Shown here: positions 36,814 through 47,744 of the stretch, in pieces | Layout: each line of letters starts with the position of its first letter | Numbering within the stretch: position 1 is the stretch's first letter | DNA from: Mesodorylaimus sp. YZB2_4 | Lineage: Eukaryota; Nematoda; Enoplea; Dorylaimida; Dorylaimidae | DNA length: 64,000 nucleotides | Direction: 5' to 3' | NCBI GenBank assembly: GCA_030248295.1 | Contig: JASANH010001374.1 | Span: forward strand, 1-64,000 | Program-made: the position numbers and the translations under genes | The notes under the pieces: model-generated | Told to the model about the DNA's origin: nothing | What the model saw: the letters and a program-made list of their open reading frames with translations, nothing else | Database searches by the model: none

Positions 36814-39800
36814 TGAATGGTGTAGAATTCGGCTTGCTCAGCATGTCAGCTATGTGACCTTAGCTAGAGACAGTCCGCTGTGACACCATACACCTTCCAA
36901 TAATCCGTACCCATCCGAAAAACACTCCGAGTATGTTGCAATCAGTAAGCACTTGTCAATTTTGTCACCCCAATGAAACTTTATGCTTTCTCACAGATTC
37001 TGGCACCCCCAACATAAAAACTTGACCGAATACCGTGCATAGCTGTCACGTCATCGGGGAGCCAAGTTCAGAACAGAGCTAAACTCACAATTGACTCGAG
37101 TCCAAGACGGGTCGAGATGGGCGGGGCTACTCGAATTTGCGCACGGGGCATGCATTGTGCGATGTTAGCTTACGCAAATGCTTTTCGCAGAACTTGTACA
37201 AAGCGGAGAAGATAAGTTAAAAATTTTTTAGCCAAAACACGCCAGCTGCTAGTACTCGTCACAATCGAACCGACATTGTGTTTGCGCGCATCAGAGAACA
37301 ATTCTGAACCTAGTGCCTTTTTGACGTCATTAGAGAAAATGGATTATAACCTCCAAAAGGCGTAAGTAAGTCAAGTAAAAAATTCTTTAAAAACACAATG
37401 CTCTCCAAAAGTGCTCGAAGAATGCCAGCAAAAGTGATAAGCAAGAAAAAGTTGTTATCTTAAGACACTGTCCATGCCTCAGCAACATTCACTCTGCATT
37501 AGCAAGTGTCTGGGAGTAGTGGCGAGATCCACGCAACCGGGTCATCCGGGCCCATTCAAACCCCATCCATCACGGTGTGTTTACCAGGCCAATAAGTCCA
37601 CACTCACGTCAGCAGCTTGAAACATTACAATGTCGAACGAATATTAAAACGCAAAAGTATCACCGTCATTGGGATTTGAACCCCTGTTTCAGTTGTGAGA
37701 GCGCGTCAAAGTGCGATGGGTTCTCGGGGAAGCTAAAGTTATAACTCCAGCTCGCACTCTAACATGACGCAACAAGGCTACTGTTTTGCCTCGGTGCCAG
37801 CAAAAAAGCTTCTCCAATTCGTTGGGCAAAAAATAAAAACGTTTTCGATTCGAATTAAATCGAGATCTAGGTACACTGGAGTGCTCTGTGCACTGGTTGT
37901 AACAGGGCCAGACTGAGAGGAATTTGGGTTTGGCAAAGGCGAGACTAAACTATTTTCATAAACGAGTCGCAATTTTCAAGAATGATGAAAAATGCTGAAG
38001 ATAGTGAGCGACGTGGGGAAGCGCTGCTGTGCCAATGGGGTATGCTATACTCACGATCAGAGAGTGTGGGTGGGCGGGAGGGAACCAAGTAAAAAGTCAA
38101 GGGACCTAAGTAGATTGCACAGCAGAGGACACTGGACCAAGACTGTGAAGAGAGCATGCATCGCAGTCAAAAGATTCCGAGTCCCAGGCTAGAAGAACCA
38201 GTTTCGCAAATTCCACATGACAAAGTGCAATACACCAGAAAGTTTTAGGCATGCATATCTGATGCTAAAAGTAAGCATTCCGACGCGGACGATCCCAGAG
38301 TTCTAGGATTCGGCAGCAATATCTTACCTTGAGACTGTATGGGAGAGTGCAGAGTGTGTTGACCACCAGCACTAGGCGCGGAGAATGTAATCGGCGATGG
38401 GCATTCGCCGCTTCTCTGTCGGCTGACCACTTGACCAGGGGTGCGGGTTGTGGTGTTGAAGGTGGCCGTAAAGCACGCGGTCGTTCGCTTCTAACGCACA
38501 CACCACGCTGCCGCCAAAAGCCCAGCGGCTATGACGAAGCGGGGCGAAGGAGGGAGCAGTTAGCTTGGCAATTTCGAAACAAGGCCTCGGCTGGTCTTAC
38601 TTCTCTAAAACGTACACGCTCGACGTTTTTCGTCTTCCTTCTCGGCTGGCTCAACGAAAGAGAAACGAGTCTCAGGTACGCGTCTTCCCCAACAACCACC
38701 CCGTCCAGGCAGGCTCTTTCAGGAAACGGCTCCCAGGCGCCATTTTCGTTCTGGCCCCTGAAGGCCCAACTTATGTGCGCATAGATCGACCGTGAACAGA
38801 TGCTTAGCTGCTCGCCGAGGCCCCTCGACTCAACTAACCAACGCATCCGGCTTACCTATATCTGGACGGCAGCTGACAAAAATGCCATCGGCTTTCGTTG
38901 CTTTTGTTTCTGAACACATTCTTTGACGGCAGGCGAAACGAGTAAAGTGTGAAAAAGTTCTCACTGCCAGTTGCCCGGCCGAAATGTAGTTGGCCACGTG
39001 GGCGTCGCCATTCGCAGATACCTTGCTTACGATGCGAGCCCGCTTTACGACCACTTCTTACTGCCACTTTCCCCCAAAATTATGTCTGAATTTGAAAAGA
39101 CGCAACCAATTTTGATTGCATTGATTACAGGGGCTCGCTATTTCTCATCTGATGGCCCAGCGCAGCGCAGTCACGATCCTAACCCGCATTCCCTGTCACG
39201 GCAAATGTCTGCCAAGACTTGCCATGATCTTGCAAACAGCCAAATTTCGTGGCAAGTGTCTCGGCAAGAAAAGTTTCCATGTTTTGTTGTGCTCTGACGA
39301 TGAGTCTTTCGCATATACTGAATCTGACGATGTCATCTTTTGTATGCTCGTCGCAGAGATTTATTGAGGGCCCCTCAAGATCCTTCTTATTATGTGAGTG
39401 TTCTCTCGCCTCGCCTCGGCATAACACTCACAGCTAACCTATCCCACTTGTATTCACTGGACCTGGATCGACCTGCACGAGGCAGCAGCCGCAATATCAT
39501 TCGTCGGGATTGGGCCGCTGGCCGCTGACGTGGTCTTCACGGCCTCCTTGTATTTCAAGTGGTCTTCCTTCGGCCTTTTACTGACGCCTCAAGCAAAACA
39601 GGAATCTTAAAAACTCTGACTTCAATCGTTGCCAGTTCATCGCATAGTAAATCACATCACAAATCGTGAGTCACGAGACAACTACTGTACAAGCCAGACT
39701 TGGTTGACTGCCCAGCTAAAGCTCCACCATTGGCTCCAGCGGCTAACATGAGCCAGATGCGTCACAGGGTCGGCCTGATACCACAATCAAAGGTGTCCAA

Positions 39801-40248
39801 TTTGAGTGCCTTGCTCAAGTGCCAAGCAGTCACAACTATGGGCCAATAGATGCCCTGTGGCAGTAGTGCTTCTGATGAAGGAAAAACAGGCTGATGTTGG
39901 CTGGAGAAAAACTGATGTTTCGCGATCATAGTGCACATATGTGGTGCCAGTGGGCCTTGGCGAGTGGGAGATAATAGTCGATCCGATCTCCCCTGGCTGA
40001 GAGACGTCAACCCATAGGGCTGATGTTTCAGCCGCAGGTATAGTCGCAAGGCTTGCATTGCTCCAGTCGTAGCTTGCCCCGCCAACTTGAAAGCAACAAC
40101 GGACCAGCATTTTTACACGCAGTTGGGAGTCGAACCGTCCCCGTCGCACCTGCGATGTGACAGGCATCACTTTTCCGATAAAAATCAGAAACATATTCCA
40201 GCTTATCGTCGTCACAAGGCAATCAACATCACACATTTCCGCCCTTCT
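36814..40248. other. intergenic between twitchin and the PTP-like gene
   Basis: No protein-coding gene is supported. A minus-strand segment ending with the donor CTCAAG|gtaagata at about 38331 could be a 5' non-coding exon of twitchin, but this is only a splice-site guess. Repeats occupy 39960-40175. Confidence 0.4.
39960..40175. repeat. palindrome-bearing repeat followed by a SINE-A fragment
   Basis: Bases 39965-40080 (+) contain GAGACGTCAACCCATAGGGCTGATGTTTCAGC and GGTATAGTCGCAAGGCTTGC, shared with 5735-5840 and 48940-49040. Bases 40118-40160 (-) resemble the B-box end of SINE family A (TTGGGAGTCGAACC). Confidence 0.6.
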
Positions 40249-42212
40249 TTAAACCTGCAACAGTCTTGGTGGTGTAGGACTTGGCTTTGGTGTGGAGGGA
40301 AGAACACAGGATGCAGGGCTCTTTGGATTACTCGCAAAAAGCAAGGCCCTGTCCGCTTTGCACGTTTCCTTGAACTCGGGCGCTTCTTTCAGCGAGCCTA
40401 GAATGAAAGTTTGTTACCAAGTCCATACATGGCCAAGGGCCGAGGGTACCTTGCAGCGGACGGGGATACTTCTCGATCAACTCCAACAACACGATGTACA
40501 CGATTTGGATTTGGTCCTTGGAGCGATGCGATGAAAAGGCTTTGTACCTGGCTCGTTCGATCATTTTTAAGATAGCCTTGACATTGAGGGAGTTGAAACG
40601 AAGATAGAGCTGTCGGTTCAAATAGATAGCGTAAAAAGAACACGAATACTCCAAGCCGGTGCTGCAATGGACCAAGACCGCTGGCAGTCTATTCTGTTTC
40701 TGTTGTACAGCCATACATCGAATCATTTCCACAGTCAACGCCAGCCGTTCCGCCTTTGCACTTTTGGCTTTCTTCGGCCACTTATCAATGTGGATGATGT
40801 AGATCTGCAACAGAAATACGGTAGTTAGATTTTAGGAATCATGTGCTGTGAGCGGGCCAGTGGGCGACTCCTGCTGGGAAATCCGATCAAAGATACAATC
40901 GTTTAGCTCGCCGAAGACGGTAAAATAGCCACATAGACACGATAGCCCCATCCCATGCGCACGCACTGCTCGCACGCTTTTGGATTTGACGAACCAGCCT
41001 GTATCGCTAGAGATCAAACACTGACCCCCCCTCCCGCTGCGGGACAGAGATCAGGCTGTTTTACCCGTCGTTTCTCACGTCCTCGGAAGTCGACTGTGCT
41101 GTAGATATGTTTGTTCTTGACTGACACGTCGTACTGGTTGAACATTCCTCGGTAGCCGATAGCACTCGTCGTTTTGACGTCAAATCGACCAAAGCTTTCG
41201 TGCTGACCAGGGAGCAAGCGGATGTACGGTTCGATTGCAGCCTTACTGCTTCCTATCGAGCCTAACCACACGATGACTCCCACCTGAAACAATCAATAAA
41301 ATAACCTCGTCAATTTCGCTCACAGGCTTACTTGTCTCTGCCAGATCATTTCCCAATGACAATAGAAGAGTTTTGGTGAGGGTGCCTGCGAGACCATGAA
41401 CTCCTCGCCGTACAAATCGGTCAGGAGGCTAGCATTCAAACACTTGTGATTTTTTTCTTTGATATGCAGGCCAACGACGGGTGCTTGACTGGACTCGATG
41501 ATATCGTATTCGGGATGACGACATCGATCGCTCTTGGTCAATTCCTCGTTGAACACACGTTGCAGTTCCAAATCAGTATCGGGCGCACTGGGCCTTTTGT
41601 ACCGTATCGATTCGAGATATGCTGCGACATCTTGTTTCGACAAGTCATTGAATTCGATGACTTCTTGTTTGAAATCGGCCGCTTTAATCGCAGTCGGGTG
41701 ATCGGTCGCCAGCGGCACATACATGATTAAGGCTTTAGCTTTATTTGGTTGATCAGTACTAAGAGTAGATTGCTCAATGGTAGCCATGGCTTGCTCTTTA
41801 CCCTCTTTTTCACGTTGAGCTGAAATTGAGAGCGATCGAATACCTAAATCAGAATGCCGCTTGGAAATTGCTCACTAGCGATTCGCCTTTTCATGATGCA
41901 CAAAAGAATGGCCGATCCGACGACGGTCACGATGCCAATTCCCGCAGCTGCGCATCCGATAATTATGTACTTGTATTTCTCTGAAAAGAAAATATATTCA
42001 TGACGAGTACGGTCAGGAAATTACAACTTACCCATTTTGATTTCGAACTTGCCAGAGACGCTGGCGAAACACGACCAATCGACAGAAAGACTGAACAGAA
42101 CACTGCCTGACGAAACGGAGTCTGTCAGGCTTGTTCTGCGCATCGCCTGAGTAGAACCGCAGCCTGAATCATGAGTCGTCCCCAAGGGCTCTACACTCCA
42201 ACTGGATGGCAT
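40249..42212 (-). CDS. transmembrane protein tyrosine phosphatase-like protein, catalytically degenerate; 5' end uncertain
   Basis: Exons are about 42032-42212 (5' limit uncertain), 41876-41980, 41332-41819, 41065-41283, 40448-40804 and 40249-40397. Exon 41876-41980 encodes one membrane span (YIIIGCAAAGIGIVTVVGSA) with a basic stop-transfer sequence (MKRRIA). The cytoplasmic part follows the PTP fold: GEEFMVSQAPSPKLFYCHWEMIWQ equals the usual FIATQGP...DFWRMVW, IYIIHIDKWP equals the WPD region, and LPAVLVHCSTGLEYSCSF equals VHCSAGVGRTG. The catalytic Cys remains. The WPD Asp is Lys, the signature Arg is Tyr, and the KNRY motif is absent. Family members remove phosphate from tyrosine; this one probably binds without catalysis. 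The C-terminus is SPKSPASC...PPRLLQV. No signal peptide was found, so upstream exons are probably missing from this model. Confidence 0.8.
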
Positions 42213-42439
42213 TTTTGAGCCACTGGATTTTAGATCCGGAGTTTAGAGTATACTCGTCAGTGTGAAAAACCTGGCTTTGTTAGGCGGCACCAGGGGACAG
42301 TTGAACTCGGGACAGCGCTCGATCCTTTCTGACTTATTGCCAGCATAGCAATACTTGTGCAACCGTGGCGGCAGGCGTAGGAGAGCGTGCGACCGAGCGA
42401 AGTCAGCGGGATAAAAACTCCGACTGGAGGGAGGTAGGC

Positions 42440-42540
42440 AAGTCTCGCGACTGCACCTGACCTAGAAACATCAACCCGAGGGGTTGACGTCCCAGCTAGG
42501 GGAGAGTGTCGATTATTCTCTCCCACTAGGGTAAAAGGCG
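42440..42540 (-). repeat. dispersed palindrome-bearing repeat
   Basis: Reversed, it reads AGTGGGAGAGAATAATCGACACTCTCCCC, then GACGTCAACCCCTCGGGTTGATGTTTC, then CAGTCGCGAGACTTGCCTACCTCC. This matches 39965-40080 in order. A partial second palindrome lies at 42610-42645. Confidence 0.65.
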
Positions 42541-42960
42541 GAATATCCCTACATTGCAGAAGATACCGCGGGGAGCGGATGGACTCACGTAGGTCACCTA
42601 GTCGTAGGTGCCTGAGACATCAACCCGACATCAACCCGACGGGGATCAGCCTCGCCTGGAGGAGCGTATCGACTGGCCAACGAAGGCAAGCCAATACGCT
42701 CCGTGTATAAGGCGGCCAGTCAAGGCAACCAGATACACAACCTTCCCCACAGGCCAAACACACCTACTACACTCGCCATGGCCTGCCGGCAGAGGGTTAC
42801 ATATGTTGATGCAAGAACAAATCCGCAGCAGTCTTTGCATTCCGCTTGACTCCAGCAGGCAAGATTCGGAGGATAATTTTCAGACCTTGGTGACTAGTTC
42901 GGGTCAAACTCGACTGTATCAGGTGTCGCCTCGCTAGATTTCATAAACCTCTTCTTTCCA

Positions 42961-43252
42961 GAGCTTTACTTCGAGCCAGCCTGTTCCCAGCCCTGCAGTG
43001 TTCTCTCGTGGATGTGCATAGTCTCCGGTGTCTTCTTCGCCATGGTGGTCTGCGTTCACGTGGCGTTCTGTTTTCTGTACGGTGGCACCGAGTCGATGGC
43101 CTCGTGCGAGACAGGAATGGTCAAGGACCCAGCCATGCTCCTCAGCTCCTTCGCCGCATCCACCTACTCCGACATGTCCAGGATGGCCCCGCTGCATCGA
43201 CGCTATGCGTGCACAGCCACGTCGACCAGTTCGAGTCCAACCAAAAAATACT
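42961..43252 (+). CDS. terminal exon of an unidentified membrane protein (partial)
   Basis: A clean acceptor (CTTCTTTCCAG) precedes 42961. The exon reads LYFEPACSQPCSVLSWM, then a hydrophobic span (CIVSGVFFAMVVCVHVAFCF), then a Ser/Thr-rich tail ending in SPTKKY and a stop at 43250-43252. The composition looks coding: Cys-rich just before the membrane, one span, short tail. I could not find upstream exons on this strand and do not recognise the family. It lies between two minus-strand genes. It may be a gene fragment or the end of a gene with distant exons. Confidence 0.5.
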
Positions 43253-43546
43253 AGCTGCTTGTGTTCTACTGTTGTGGCTTGAGATACAAATTTGTGAAGC
43301 TGTATGTGCAGAAACCAGGTGCTGAGAGCCCCACCCGAGCAAAAACCACTGCGCCAGCACACCCTGTTTTGCCAAAGCTGATTCCATCTGGGAACTAGTC
43401 ACATCACCAAGGTCACTAAGATTCTAGTCGCACCGGAAATTTCTGATTCAAGTTTTGAGCGATTTTTTCCCTGGAACGAGGGCTGAGTGAGAAAACAGCA
43501 AGCGGCGGTGGCCAATGCACGATTCGAACCCTTGCCACAACTTACT

Positions 43547-45796
43547 TCACATGGCCATCGATTCCCGATCCTTCTTGGCCTGCACGACGTCCTTGTAGAT
43601 CACCTCCTTCTCGTTGTCGCCCAGTTTCCTCACCACGGTCACTGAATTGAACTGCATCGGTCCACCCGAGCCTCCCAGCGTCCTCCCACTTTCCTGAAGA
43701 CTGCACCCTGCATTGTCTCTGAATGTGGGCCCGAAAGTAGCCTTACCCTGGGCAGCGGGTCCCTGCTGGCAGTGAAGACCACTGGCTGACGCCACGGCGA
43801 CAAAGCATCTTGGTCAGTGTCCGACTCGGCACCCTCGCCATTGCGCACCTTCTTGACAAAGGCGACCGACGAGAAGCTGATCGGGTTTCCCAGCGGACCC
43901 ACGGAGTCCTGCAAGGAGGGACCAGTCTGCAGTGACCACTGGGGGGGGGGGGGGCAGAAACCATTACGTCGGCCGGTGGTTCCTTGAACTCCAAGACTTC
44001 GCTAGACTTCTTGATGGCAGTGCTGGAGGAGAATCGGATCGGCTTGCCCATTCGAGCATCGAGAGTCGTCCGCAAATTCTAAAAACTGAAAATGACAAAT
44101 AGCACGAATTCAGTCCGGTCCGATCTACCGTTCCGGCCGTGTCGGTGTCTTTGCGTGACGGGGGTTTCACGGGAACCAGCACGACTTCTGGAATGACGAT
44201 GCCAGTCAGTGCCCTGAGGCGAGGGCATGCGGCTATGCTTACCCGAACTAGACTGGCTCTTCGGACCAGGTGCCATTTCGCGATCGTCGTCTCCTCGTCG
44301 CTTTTTGATGTAGGTCACCGATGAGAACCGGACTGGCCTGCCCATCGGTCCCTGCAACGATAGGACCAGACACTGAATGGACATCTGGACTCTGACCGAG
44401 CCAACTCACGGCAGGCGGCACTCGGGCCTTCAACTTGCGCGGCGATGGCGAGGGGACACTGCGGGCCTTCCTGATCGACGGACTGTAAGACAGTCGGGTC
44501 AGCGTGCCACTGCTCGGAGATGGGGACGACTCCTGAAACAGAGAACCCATGTCCTGTCAGACGGGGGGTTGGGCCAGCACGCACTCGTTTGTCCGTGGCT
44601 GGAAGATCGGGCGCTGATCCGTTCGTGGTCGCCGTCGAAGTCGGGGAGCCTCAAATGGCGGACTGCGAGTCTTATCGCCCGATGACTGCCAACGAAGAAC
44701 ACTCACCAGTTTGGGCGGACGAGCGCGTCGGTTTGTCCTCCCTCTGCGAGCGATACCGGTCCAGGCGTTTCTCACCAAACACAAGTTCGTGCTTGGCCGG
44801 GCACAGATCGCTCGACACTTCCTGGCCCGCGTCGTGGCAGGAGACGTGCCTGAGAGGGAAACAGTGATTTAGGTGGGGTCGGGGGCGTCGAGGGGATCGT
44901 ACCAGTCGGCCAACATGACCCGAGGTCGGACGAGGTGCGTCAGCTGCATTCGCTTGGCCTTCTCCAAGCACTGCAGTCGATCGATGGTGGACATTTGATG
45001 GAACGGCACGGCCGACATGATCCGATCCGCCGATCTCGGGTCGCCGCTCGGATTGCCCGCGATCCAACTGAGCGCGGCTTCGAAAATGCTCGTCGGCGCT
45101 TTGGCTTTGAGATCCGGGCGGGCGAACAACTGTCGAAGCAGGTGGCCGCTGACACGGGGCCATTCGGGACGACCGTACAAACTGCTGAAATCTTCGGCCG
45201 CTCGACGCATCATCTCATCACGCAGCTGGACAGTGGCCGGCGAGCGGTAGCACATGTCCCAGGCCAACAGGAAGTACGATCCGTCGATGCTCGATAGCTG
45301 AAGGGAAGGAGGTCAGACTCGGGGCCCGACTGGCCACCAGTGGTCACTCACGACTCGCAGGTACTGTTCGAGACGACGCTGCAGCTGCGGGATTTCCATT
45401 CGGGAGGCAGCGCGCAGGAGCGAGGCCAGGTTGTCGGCCGACACTTGCACTTGGCCGTTCTCCATGAAACTGATGGCTCCCACGAGTCCGTCCAGTGGAA
45501 TGTGGTCGGGTATGAGTAGGGTGGACGGGGTCGGGTAACGCCCCAGGTGCCGACGGAAATATTTCGACTGCACTGCCAAATTTCGACATTCGCAAATCTG
45601 AACAGCAATAAGAAGCCTGGTTTTGAAGGGGAATCGAAGCCTCACTCACCACTTCGTAGCCGGGATGAATCAATCGAACTTTGGCATTGCCCGATGCGGG
45701 ACTACTCAGCACACCCAAATCGCACTCGTTGATTTTGTATTCGTCAATTTCGTCTTGAACAATTTTCACTGGACCGCGTGGATCGAACGGCAGCAT
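43547..45796 (-). CDS. BTB/BACK-like protein with C-terminal G-x-P-[VI]-x-F-S-S tail repeats (10 exons)
   Basis: Exons are 45650-45796, 45352-45597, 44904-45297, 44707-44849, 44585-44685, 44410-44532, 44243-44351, 44129-44187, 43968-44078, then 43747-43907 and 43547-43693. All have usable splice sites. The N-terminus has a BTB-like segment (CRNLAVQSKYFRRHLG, then LLIPDHIPLDGLVGAISFM) and a helical BACK-like segment (LRRRLEQYL type, then DFSSLYGRPEW, IFEAALSWI, IMSAVPFHQMS). BACK domains normally link BTB to Kelch repeats in Cullin-3 adaptors; no Kelch repeats follow. Instead five exons each carry a motif: LTRLSYSPSIRKAR, GRPVRFSSVTYIKK, GKPIRFSSSTAIKK, GNPISFSSVAFVKK and GGPMQFNSVTVVRK. Stop at 43547-43549. 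The tail is basic and probably disordered. Role inferred only: adaptor or scaffold. The start codon at 45796 is the first in frame; an upstream exon is possible. Confidence 0.72.
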
Positions 45797-46794
45797 CTCG
45801 CACGATCAAATTTGAAACACTGCCGAGGACGAGTCGACTACTCTGCATGCAAAGACAAACACGAAATGACCGGCACGCGGCCAGTCAGTGTGCTGGGAGT
45901 GTAAAGTAGAGGGGCTGCTAGTCAGATGGGAACACTGCATGAGCATGGGCTATGGTCAGAGGCGATGGGTGTGTTGAGCGTGCTAGTGCAGCCCAAGCCT
46001 GATTGAGAGTGCTGCATGCACTCCGGGCCACAGGACTCTGGGCCTCACCGTAATTACAGCAAGCGTTCTTGAATACGGCCTCAGGAGGCATCATCAGTAT
46101 GTATTGTAGGTTTTTCAGCAGGGCCACAGCAACTGCTGCACAACACAGCTGACGAGCAGTGAGAGCGAACAGCGCGTGGTTTAGTGGTCATCTATTCACT
46201 CCCGTGATGATTGATCGACACACTGGCGGGGCGGCTCAGAAACAAAGCATGTGCAGGGCAGGTGCAAGCCACTTATAAGCGCCAATCGACCGCTCTGCAA
46301 CATAAGCTGTCCGAGTACGCGTGTGTTGTCTCGCCGACTTTCCGCATCGATTGTATTCGAACATAGAAATTGATCAGATTTGAACTGCTGGTCACTCCGT
46401 GACTGTAAGTGCCTTCATATCGCTCCAGCTCTTTGCATTTTCCCTACTTCGTCTGAGCCCAGCCCAGCCCGTCTATGCATCTTTATTGTTTGTCCACACC
46501 GCTACCCATTTTTACCAAAATTAGCAAATTCACCATAGCCTTCACTCACAAATACAGTAGATTCCGTCAACAGAGCCATAAAAGCAGTTTTCAGCAACAG
46601 ATCTGTATTTGCACTTGACAGACATGTTTTTGTCCAAGTCAGCTCCGTCTATTTTAAATTACAAATATTTCCCAGCTGATAAGGCATTCCGAACGATAAG
46701 GGCCCGCTTTTCATCTTCGACTTCTGTGCACAAAGGCTGCCTAGGTTGTTGCCTGAGTACGATCGCTACAGGAAGCTTGTTATTTAGGCCAGCC
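45797..46794. other. divergent intergenic region
   Basis: It lies between the minus-strand BTB-like gene and the plus-strand small gene. A TATA-like TTATAAG is at about 46274 and CATAAAAG at about 46577. A frame continues upstream of the next gene (first ATG 46624), but its composition looks non-coding. Confidence 0.4.
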
Positions 46795-47142
46795 ATGGCA
46801 TTCGCTATACCGCTTTTCCGCGAATATGGTTACACGGACGAGGAAGAGGTGGAGTACCAAATAAGGAAATTCCCTCCCTTAACTCAGAGACAACGTAAAA
46901 TTAGCGAGTCTGCTCCGCACTTGGATCAAAAGGATTCTTGTGGGTCGACATCGTCCAAGGAGCAAAGCGGGAAATCGAAAAAGTTGGTGAAACAATATTC
47001 TGAACAGCAAGAACCAGTGGTGGAAGAAGAGAAGAAGCCACGATCTAACACCTTGGTCGGTTTGTTCAGAAGGATTAGTTCTAAGGAATTATTGCCCAGG
47101 CGACTTTCTGTCTCCAAGACTAAAACAACCCATGCGGGCTAG
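46795..47142 (+). CDS. small basic Ser/Lys-rich protein of unknown function (115 aa)
   Basis: Reads MAFAIPLFREYGYTDEEEVEYQ, then KFPPLTQRQRKISESAPHL, a Ser/Lys/Glu-rich middle, and SNTLVGLFRRISSKELLPRRLSV before TAG at 47140-47142. I chose the ATG at 46795 because the context (CAGCCATGG) is good and a possible acceptor (TTATTTAG) sits just upstream. An in-frame ATG at 46624 would add 57 residues of less protein-like sequence. RKIS, RRIS and RRLS are candidate basophilic-kinase sites. No family recognised. Confidence 0.5.
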   Translation: MAFAIPLFREYGYTDEEEVEYQIRKFPPLTQRQRKISESAPHLDQKDSCGSTSSKEQSGKSKKLVKQYSEQQEPVVEEEKKPRSNTLVGLFRRISSKELLPRRLSVSKTKTTHAG

Positions 47143-47290
47143 TGGTTCATCCGGGAGATGCACTGGGAGCTCGTATTTTTTTAAATTTTCTGTGTGTTCT
47201 GTGTGGTAAATATATTTCTGCGACTCGTGCTTTGATGACTGTCCATAGCCGATTCAGTAAGTGGATACACAGTACTGTAGGTCAAAGACT

Positions 47291-47400
47291 TCAACCAGGC
47301 TTCGTGCCGTTGACAATCAGCGACCTGGCAATCAGCGTCCTGACGATCAGCGTTGTCCGCGTCAGGAACCTGATCGTCAACGGCACGTCCTCCAGCACGT
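47291..47400 (+). ncRNA. candidate long hairpin with an arm complementary to TANGO1 mRNA
   Basis: The arms 47303-47320 and 47370-47387 pair over 18 bp with one mismatch (CGTGCCGTTGACAATCAG with CTGATCGTCAACGGCACG). An inner 7-bp stem (CCTGACG 47339 / CGTCAGG 47360) adds to it. Bases 47291-47321 equal plus-strand 53414-53444, inside TANGO1 coding sequence, except for one base. Expression is unknown; call it a candidate only. Confidence 0.35.
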
Positions 47401-47744
47401 CAGATGTCAACACAGATCAAAGCCTCACCCGGCGACATAGCGTCCCTTTGCCTTTTGTTGCTCTTGAAGGCTCATTGTCCGTCACTGACAAGCGAAGATT
47501 GCAGGCTGCAGACACGCATTATGAGTATCCGGGCAAGCCGTCACCGTTCACCTCCTAAGGGGGGGGGGTAGTGCGCTCTGTTATGCCTGTGTACTACGCG
47601 GTACAATCTACTGCGCGATAATTGAGAGCTGCAGAGTTCATTTCCATAAAAGGCTGTTATGACAAACGAAAAAGTTCAGACCAGCCAGCGCATCTTCGCC
47701 AGTGGCAAGGATTGTCTACTTGACCACTGGCAGAGAGAGCGTGC

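Noticed and set aside
38245..38846. Overlapping plus and minus frames of 60-151 codons
   Set aside because: Composition looks random (Arg/Ser/Pro from GC-rich sequence), no domain; only a possible 5' UTR donor is noted.
46170..46240. A-box-like TGGTTTAGTGG, possible tRNA
   Set aside because: No B box or T arm follows.
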